Assembly: GCA_001627865.1 (NCBI GenBank)
Contig: LUQO01000002.1
Coordinates: 76,567-140,566 of the forward strand
Length of the DNA stretch: 64,000 nucleotides
DNA from: SAR324 cluster bacterium REDSEA-S27_B3
GTDB lineage: Bacteria > SAR324 > NAC60-12
Direction: 5' to 3'
The notes below the pieces were generated by a model, which saw only the letters and a list, made by a program, of their open reading frames with translations, was not told where the DNA came from and searched no databases. The translations under genes were made by a program, and so were the position numbers. Position 1 is the stretch's first letter; the number at the start of each line of letters is the position of its first letter. Positions 58,935-64,000 of this stretch are shown here, in pieces.

Positions 58935-60971
58935 TTATTCTGCCTGCAGCTTTAAATTTATGTAATCAGATAAAATCGCCATACTTTCGTTTATGTAATG
59001 ATCGCGATTAATTCCCTTTTTATTTTCCACTTGAGTCGTTTCAGCAGTTACGTCTTCCGCCTCTTTCTCTGTCGCACTTACAAGTTCCTGTTCACGTTGG
59101 GTCTTGCGTCTGATATCATCCTCCTGCATTTTGAGGATTGAAGTATATCCAAGCGGTTTCACATTTGTCAGATATTCCTGAGTATCCTCATCAATTTTTT
59201 GGAAATAATCAGAATTAGCAATACGCTCTTCGGAAAGCTGTTTGAGGGGGGAAATTACTTTTTTCAAATTTCCTTTCACCCGATACGTCACAGGATCAAT
59301 TGCACGCCAGGGCAGTGCATGGTCCAAAGTGGATTCCCCGATTTCCCTCACATTATTCAGTGAAGGTAAAATCAGGCTGCTTTCAACTCCTCGGTTTTGC
59401 GTGGACCATCCGGAAACACGGTAAAACTGCGCGATAGTTACTTTTAACGCACCATAACCTTCCGGAAGCTGAAAGATATTCTGCACCGTACCTTTTCCGA
59501 ATGTTGTGGTGTCGCCGACTAAAATCGCGCGCTGATAATCATGCATGGCGCCCGCCAGGATTTCGGAGGCAGAAGCACTGTAACGATTCAGCATTATAAT
59601 CAACGGTCCGTTATATACTTGTCGTTCGCGGCTGCGGTGCACCGTTATTCTTCGTCCCCCGGACTGCCTGACAATCACCACCGGATTGTGACCGATGAAA
59701 AGTCCTGCCATGTTGATTGCTTCATCAAGCCCGCCGCCGCCGTTGCTGCGTAAATCAAGGATCACTCCATCAACATCATTCATTACAAATCTTTTAAGAT
59801 GCTCTTTTACATCTCTGGAGGAACTTTTGTAATTATTCGGATTTTTCCTGCGGTCATTGAAATCAATATAAAACGAAGGCAGTTTTATCACTCCGTATCG
59901 GTATGTTTCTTTATCACTTTGGTTTCGCGGAGTAACAGCATGTTCAAAAATTTCTGCTCTTGCCTCTCCGTCCTTGAGCACAATTTTGTCGCGTACTATG
60001 AAATATTTCAGCGTATCAAAGCCTTTTTCTGTTTTTCGCAGAATTTGCAGTCCGACCTTGGTTCCTCGTTTTCCACGTATCAGCTGCACCACGTCATTCA
60101 GGCGCATATCAATCACGCTCTCAAAAGCCTGTTCTCCCTGGGCAACCGCAATAATCCGGTCCTCGGCATTCAATTTTCCATGCCTTGAGGCGGCACCTCC
60201 GGGAACAATTGAATTTACAACCGTGTATCCGTCTTCCCAGCGCAATACCGCGCCAATCCCCTCAAGCGAGAGTTTGATTGAGATGTCAAAATTTTTCAGA
60301 TCCTGAACAGCCAGATAGGAGGAATGCGGATCATAAGCTGCCGCCATTGAATTAAGAAAGAGGGAGATGATATCATCATTTTCATACTGTGAATAATCCT
60401 TCCACAATCCTCGCACGCGTTTCATCAAGCGTTCTTTTCCTTCTTTTATGCTGGTATCCGCAAGTTTAAGTGTAAGCAAATCAAACTTGATTTTGGTACG
60501 CCATATCTTCCGGGCTGCATCTGATGATTCCGGATACGGCAGTTTCTCACGATCAAGTGTCCATTTTGCGTCACGGCTGAAATCAAAGTCCTCACTGAGA
60601 AATTCCTCCATCATTATCAGGCGTTCGGACAAACGTGTTTTAAAGCGTTCAAAAATATCCAATGCCAGCTTCACATTCCCACTGAGAAGCAGATCGTCTA
60701 TGCGTGTTTCGTACTTGCGAAATTCATCCACGTCAGAATCAAGAAAATAATAGTGAGCCGGATCGAGCCGGTTCATGTAGAGCGAAAATATTCTGGATGA
60801 CATTTCATCGTTCAGAGGCTGCTGGGCGTAATGCATGCTGACAAACTGTTCAACGATACTCTTGACGACTGAACCGCTGAGTTTCTGTTTCTCTTCTTTG
60901 GCTGTTAAAAAGGCAGGGAAAAGGAAAAAAAGGAGAGCAAAGCTGAGCAGAAGATGCCTGGTAAACTTCAT
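58935..60971 (-). CDS. prc: C-terminal processing peptidase Prc/Tsp
   Basis: 678 residues. Signal peptide LLLSFALLFFLFPAFLTAKE, so periplasmic. N-terminal DUF3340-like part, then PDZ (YTVVNSIVPGGAASRHGKLN), and the S41 catalytic domain: DLRSNGGGGLDEAINMAG, Ser in SASASEILAGAM and Lys in FGKGTVQNIF. The C-terminal region has an acidic, helical tail. Length matches Tsp (about 680). Degrades or trims periplasmic proteins by their C-termini. Confidence 0.93.
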   Translation of the reverse strand: MKFTRHLLLSFALLFFLFPAFLTAKEEKQKLSGSVVKSIVEQFVSMHYAQQPLNDEMSSRIFSLYMNRLDPAHYYFLDSDVDEFRKYETRIDDLLLSGNVKLALDIFERFKTRLSERLIMMEEFLSEDFDFSRDAKWTLDREKLPYPESSDAARKIWRTKIKFDLLTLKLADTSIKEGKERLMKRVRGLWKDYSQYENDDIISLFLNSMAAAYDPHSSYLAVQDLKNFDISIKLSLEGIGAVLRWEDGYTVVNSIVPGGAASRHGKLNAEDRIIAVAQGEQAFESVIDMRLNDVVQLIRGKRGTKVGLQILRKTEKGFDTLKYFIVRDKIVLKDGEARAEIFEHAVTPRNQSDKETYRYGVIKLPSFYIDFNDRRKNPNNYKSSSRDVKEHLKRFVMNDVDGVILDLRSNGGGGLDEAINMAGLFIGHNPVVIVRQSGGRRITVHRSRERQVYNGPLIIMLNRYSASASEILAGAMHDYQRAILVGDTTTFGKGTVQNIFQLPEGYGALKVTIAQFYRVSGWSTQNRGVESSLILPSLNNVREIGESTLDHALPWRAIDPVTYRVKGNLKKVISPLKQLSEERIANSDYFQKIDEDTQEYLTNVKPLGYTSILKMQEDDIRRKTQREQELVSATEKEAEDVTAETTQVENKKGINRDHYINESMAILSDYINLKLQAE

Positions 60972-61346
60972 CTATAATTTATCTTTTTGACATTCAGGAT
61001 TTCAAATGGAGTACATTTATTTCATGAATTCCAAGAAATATCAATCAATTTGCCGATTATCTTTCAGATTTCAACACTTGCTTAAGAAATATAGCACTTG
61101 GCCAAACGAGTGTTATTTGTGGTGGATGAAACAAGTGCAGGTGGTAAAAACTGGCAAACTTATTTTAAGGCAGTATAAGATGTTATTGTTGGATTCCTTT
61201 GAAGGACTTTGAAACAAGTCCGGAATTGTCTGAAGCATTAAAATTTAATCACGGAAACCGATCATAAATTAACGATACTAAAACGAAGAAAAAATTCACA
61301 GCGCTGCTTTACTGAAATCTAACAATCTACAGACAGGATTATAACC
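60972..61346. other. Intergenic gap, no gene called
   Basis: 375 bases between prc (leftward) and the small membrane ORF (rightward). A 68-residue ORF at 61006-61212 is present but has no visible family, start signal or coupling. In another frame a short stretch (VLFVVDETSAGGKNWQ) looks protein-like but has no start. I see no promoter I would defend. Confidence 0.5.
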
Positions 61347-61478
61347 ATGGAAGGAATGACACTATTTATTTTTCATGTGATAGTGGTTGGGATCGTTATG
61401 GCGGTCACGGCTTTTATTGCCTATAATGCCGGAAAAAATAAAGGAAGGTTTTTATCAGAGGAACAGGATAAAAGATGA
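61347..61478 (+). CDS. Small single-pass membrane protein
   Basis: 43 residues; one helix LFIFHVIVVGIVMAVTAFIA then a basic/acidic tail (GKNKGRFLSEEQDKR). Its stop overlaps the ATG of the VOC gene (ATGA), which supports translation. No family is recognised. Confidence 0.55.
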   Translation: MEGMTLFIFHVIVVGIVMAVTAFIAYNAGKNKGRFLSEEQDKR

Positions 61479-61873
61479 CTCTCAGCATCGACCACATTGT
61501 TTTAACAGTTAATGACATCGATAAAACAATAAAGTTTTATCGTGACGTGTTAGGGATGACTTTGAAGGAGTTTCAACCTGCAGATGGAGGTGAAACAAGA
61601 AAGTCACTTATTTTCGGCAGTCAGAAAATCAACCTTCATTATGCGGACTCCCCTTATGTTCCCCATGCAAAAAATCCTTTGTCCGGAACCGCGGATATTT
61701 GCTTCCTGAGTACAACCCCGTTAAAAGAATGGCATTTAAAATTTACAGAAAACAGCATTCAAATAGAAGACGGTCCTATACAAAAAACAGGCGCGACAGG
61801 AGCAATCATTTCTTTATATGTCAGGGATCCGGATAAAAATTTGATAGAAATTTCAAATTTGATAGAAACTTAG
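61475..61873 (+). CDS. VOC/glyoxalase-bleomycin-resistance superfamily protein
   Basis: 132 residues. Opens IDHIVLTVNDIDKTIKFYRD then VLGMTLKEF, the typical VOC first module, and ends with GATGAIISLYVRDPDKNLIEISN, carrying the C-terminal Glu metal ligand. Most such proteins are metal-dependent lyases, dioxygenases or binding proteins; function here unknown. Coupled by 4-base overlap to the small membrane protein. Confidence 0.8.
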   Translation: MTLSIDHIVLTVNDIDKTIKFYRDVLGMTLKEFQPADGGETRKSLIFGSQKINLHYADSPYVPHAKNPLSGTADICFLSTTPLKEWHLKFTENSIQIEDGPIQKTGATGAIISLYVRDPDKNLIEISNLIET

Positions 61874-61886
61874 AAAGTCAATATGA

Positions 61887-62120
61887 CGACCTCGTCGGAA
61901 GGAAGGAGTATTTAGTGGTCAAGGAACATACTCATTCTCTAATGGGATGAAGTACGTAGGAAAATTTAGGAATGCAAAATATAATGGTCAAGGAACTCTT
62001 ACTTTACCAGATGGAAGAAAAGTAATAGGTGAGTTCAGAGAAGACAATCCTTGGAACGTCACAGGATACGACAAAACCGGAAAAATCATTGCAAAGTGGG
62101 TAAATGGAAAGAAACAGTAA
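61887..62120 (+). pseudogene. MORN-repeat protein fragment
   Basis: The frame opens after a TGA at 61884 and encodes GVFSGQGTYSFSNGMKYVGK-FRNAKYNGQGTLTLPDGRKV then IGEFREDN, two MORN repeats (GxGxxxxxxGxxYxGxF). No start precedes the first repeat. An ATG at 61947 gives 57 residues. Either a 5'-truncated remnant or a very short protein. Confidence 0.55.
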
Positions 62121-62340
62121 TAAATATCTAAAAAAACTAATCAATTATCTCATTTGATGGCTACCTTTTATTCTTCACTGTCAGACAATCAACACCAGCA
62201 TTATTAAAAATTGGAAATCAGATAAAATGCAGGTACTCCTCTATGTTTCCCAAAACAAAAACTGCGATTCAAATTTATCAGGGGAAGTGGTATATTATTT
62301 CTGTTGGAAGAAATGAAATGCATGATCGAGTAAATAATTT

Positions 62341-62754
62341 ATGAAGAAAAAATTTCTCGTATTCACCATCTTCTATCTGATATGCAGCACTCAGTTGTTT
62401 GCTGAAATCGTTGAGGTAAATAACAGTAGAATTAAAATGCTCCTTAAAGACGGAGTCCCCTTAATTGATATCAGGACTGAAGGTGAGTGGCATCAGACAG
62501 GTGTGATTAACAACAGTCACCTGCTGACATTTTTTGATAAAGACGGCAATTATGATTTTAAAAAATGGATGTTTGAACTTGGAAAGACAGCAAATGAAAA
62601 TGGACCGGTTATTATTATCTGCCGAACCGGCAGGAGAAGCCGTATTGTATCAAACATGATGATCCAGGAAAAACACGATTACCTGATTTATCATGCAACC
62701 AATGGAATTAAATCCTGGATTGAATCCGGGAATAATACGTTTAAACCGGATTAG
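62341..62754 (+). CDS. Exported rhodanese-like protein
   Basis: 137 residues. Signal peptide KKFLVFTIFYLICSTQLFAE; rhodanese fold with PLIDIRTEGEWHQTGVI and active-site loop IIICRTGRRSRIVSNMM, Cys at the catalytic place. Loop CRTGRRS is typical of single-domain PspE/GlpE-like sulfurtransferases. Periplasmic thiosulfate or polysulfide sulfur transfer is likely. Confidence 0.8.
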   Translation: MKKKFLVFTIFYLICSTQLFAEIVEVNNSRIKMLLKDGVPLIDIRTEGEWHQTGVINNSHLLTFFDKDGNYDFKKWMFELGKTANENGPVIIICRTGRRSRIVSNMMIQEKHDYLIYHATNGIKSWIESGNNTFKPD

Positions 62755-62808
62755 AGAATTAATGTTAAAGCCCATGATAGCCGGAGCATCACTTTGTCCT
62801 GGATGGGC

Positions 62809-63351
62809 TTACGATTCAGTGCTGCGGTTAGATTTGAGGAGCAGATTGACGCCTTCATCAAGAGCGTTGATGGCCTGAATTTTTAACTCAGCTTTTGAGG
62901 CACTGCTGATCGGGTGACTGATGACAATAAAAGGATAATTTTCTGCCCCCAGTGCACGCGATATCATCTCCGCCGCACTGGCAAATTGTGAAGTCATTAT
63001 TCCAAATGAAGGGACGCCCAGCTGCTCTGACTTAATCGAATCATGCAGACTGCATGATGAACAGCTTCCTCAATCTCCCACTCCGGCAATTACGGCGTCC
63101 CATTTTTTCACCTCCTTCATAATTTCTGTTTCAGCAGGAGCGCTGTAGTTCTTTTTTACCATTCGAACCACTTTGCTTACTGCATGGTTTTTAATCAGCA
63201 GTTCCTCCAGTGCATTGAAAAAATGGAAAGTGCCTTTCTTGCCGTTTGAGATGATGCCGACCTTTGCGCCATTGAGGTTTTTTAGTCCTTTGGCAGCAAT
63301 GAAAGGTTTGGATTCAGTTTCATGAGTCGGATCCAAAACTTGTATTGTCAT
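62809..63351 (-). CDS. UGSC family selenoprotein (Sec at UGA)
   Basis: 180 residues from ATG 63351 with an in-frame TGA at 63070-63072 (residue 94): AVIAGVGD-U-GSCSSCSLHDSIKSE-QLG. The UGSC motif and surrounding GVGD...SCS match the UGSC-family (seleno)proteins reported from marine and soil bacteria. Before it the protein has LDPTHETESKPFIAAKGLKN and KVGIISNGKKGT; after it VPSFGIMTSQFASAAEMIS and YPFIVISHPISSAS. Function is unknown; redox catalysis is inferred from Sec and Cys residues. A hairpin follows the UGA (63040). The adjacent partial gene upstream is 26 bases away. Confidence 0.9.
63040..63058 (-). promoter_or_regulatory. Candidate bacterial SECIS element
   Basis: Starting 11 bases after the UGA on the coding strand, ATCATGCA-GTC-TGCATGAT: an 8-bp perfect stem with a 3-base loop beginning with G. 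UGA-to-loop distance is 19 nt, within the known range for SelB-binding hairpins. Confidence 0.8.
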
Positions 63352-63377
63352 GTTTTGCAGAAGTAAAAGTATAGTAT

Positions 63378-64000
63378 TTATTCAGGTCCGCAATCCAGGC
63401 AAAGCCCAAGCGGTTGAGTGACAGCTTTGCTCTTGGTTCCAAACCATGGAGGAATGACGGCGCCGAAACCTCCTGCAGGTCCGCCGGCGGCCACTACAAG
63501 TAAATGATTTTCATCAGTCAATGCATTATATTCTTTTTCGCCTTTATTTCCAACAATTGCACTCTTACCGCAATCACTCCATTCTTTTCTCTTGATTCTC
63601 GCGTGTTCAAAAACATATCCGCGTATATCCTGCTTTGACCAATGTGCTTCTTCAAAGTGGACGCGGAGCTGTGGAGGAATAACGATGGCGTAATTGCCGG
63701 GCCAGATTGAGTAATGTCTCATGCATGCTTTAATTTCGGCAACAAAGGTATCAAGTATTTCTTCCGGACTTGTTGTCCACTCATTCATAATTTGCCGGGC
63801 AGAACCTGCTGCCATTACAGTTATTGCAGACACTCCGCTGGGAATCTGCCTTTCTTCTGCGAGAGATAACCAGTTTGTATTTTCTTCATCTTCAGCGATG
63901 CAGAAACTGAATTTTCCCGGGTGGCCAAGAGTAGATCGGTCTGCATCTCCAGGCCTCACATCCAGTAAATTGCATAGAGTTAATCGAATCGCCCTGCCTA
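63378..64000 (-). CDS. Hypothetical protein, partial (N-terminus beyond window)
   Basis: About 207 residues of an open frame running off the window edge, ending PLGLCLDCGPE. Seen are LLDVRPGDADRSTLGHPGKF, SGVSAITVMAAGSARQIMNE, LLVVAAGGPAGGFGAVIPPW. It contains three Cys: one in the DCGKS segment and a CxxC pair (CLDC) at the end. The stop is 26 bases before the UGSC selenoprotein start, so they are one operon. I do not recognise the family; a redox partner of the UGSC protein is possible. Confidence 0.6.
   Translation of the reverse strand, partial: GRAIRLTLCNLLDVRPGDADRSTLGHPGKFSFCIAEDEENTNWLSLAEERQIPSGVSAITVMAAGSARQIMNEWTTSPEEILDTFVAEIKACMRHYSIWPGNYAIVIPPQLRVHFEEAHWSKQDIRGYVFEHARIKRKEWSDCGKSAIVGNKGEKEYNALTDENHLLVVAAGGPAGGFGAVIPPWFGTKSKAVTQPLGLCLDCGPE

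Noticed and set aside
61006-61212. 68-residue ORF after prc
   Set aside because: No family, signal, coupling or ribosome site; composition not clearly protein-like.
62242-62343. 33-residue ORF whose stop overlaps the rhodanese ATG
   Set aside because: Overlap is suggestive but the peptide is too short and unrecognised.
1-64000. tRNA, rRNA or riboswitch
   Set aside because: Scanned by eye in intergenic regions; no cloverleaf or known aptamer core was convincing. A covariance-model search could still find one.

Overview
The window is chromosomal DNA of a Gram-negative, flagellated, probably marine or otherwise aquatic bacterium. The outer-membrane and periplasmic proteins, flagellar export genes with FlhF, an ectoine-hydrolase cluster, class III cyclase/TolB/TPR proteins and two selenoprotein genes fit a deltaproteobacteria-like or SAR324-like lineage. 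That placement is inference; no 16S or other phylogenetic marker was available to test it.

Layout. (1) 1-15.8 kb, minus strand, is an accessory region. Three intact and one frameshifted copy of a class III nucleotidyl cyclase/TolB-like/TPR gene, plus a fifth reduced to its last ~40 codons, alternate with oxidoreductases. The same region holds a BglII-type restriction-modification pair with a broken nuclease, a MNT/HEPN pair with a truncated HEPN, a second intact MNT pair and a peroxiredoxin-like gene with an in-frame UGA at the active-site position. (2) 16-26 kb is mixed: an MFS exporter, decayed ORFs, an SDR, a PQQ-type sugar dehydrogenase, an AhpD-like protein, an ApaH-like phosphatase, an exported isoaspartyl methyltransferase and a membrane protein with a degenerate spermidine-synthase-like core. 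Two families of dispersed intergenic repeats are concentrated in 0.8-22 kb. (3) 26-33 kb, minus strand, is a flagellar operon fliR-flhB-flhA-flhF-fliA with dksA/traR upstream. (4) 33.5-39 kb, mainly plus strand, has a small zinc-ribbon protein coupled to a periplasmic protein, a TerB-like protein, PhoH with a good sigma70 promoter, a divergent CoaBC and a CDP-alcohol phosphotransferase. (5) 38.9-45.8 kb, minus strand, is a six-gene set joining ectoine/hydroxyectoine catabolism (doeA, eutC, eutB, doeD) to aspartate kinase and aspartate-semialdehyde dehydrogenase. (6) 46-51 kb has two tandem repeat-rich lipoprotein genes. (7) 51-61 kb has PmbA, ThpR, a Wzz-type protein with a 163-bp tandem duplication at its 3' end, a DnaJ-HEAT-MshEN fusion, a hydroxyacid dehydrogenase, a beta-barrel protein, a cupin, Hpt and a Prc/Tsp protease. 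(8) 61-64 kb has small genes and a second selenoprotein of the UGSC family beside a partial gene.

How it fits together. Both UGA-containing genes have a perfect hairpin just downstream of the UGA, as expected of bacterial SECIS elements, so the host should encode SelA/SelB/SelC elsewhere. The ectoine cluster would feed DABA and aspartate-semialdehyde into aspartate-family metabolism. The first 20 kb shows repeated recombination and decay: paralogue remnants, frameshifts, truncated toxin-antitoxin and restriction genes, and dispersed palindromic repeats.

Limits: everything here was read by eye. No searches, alignments, folding or gene-finder scores were run, and family names rest on recognised motifs.
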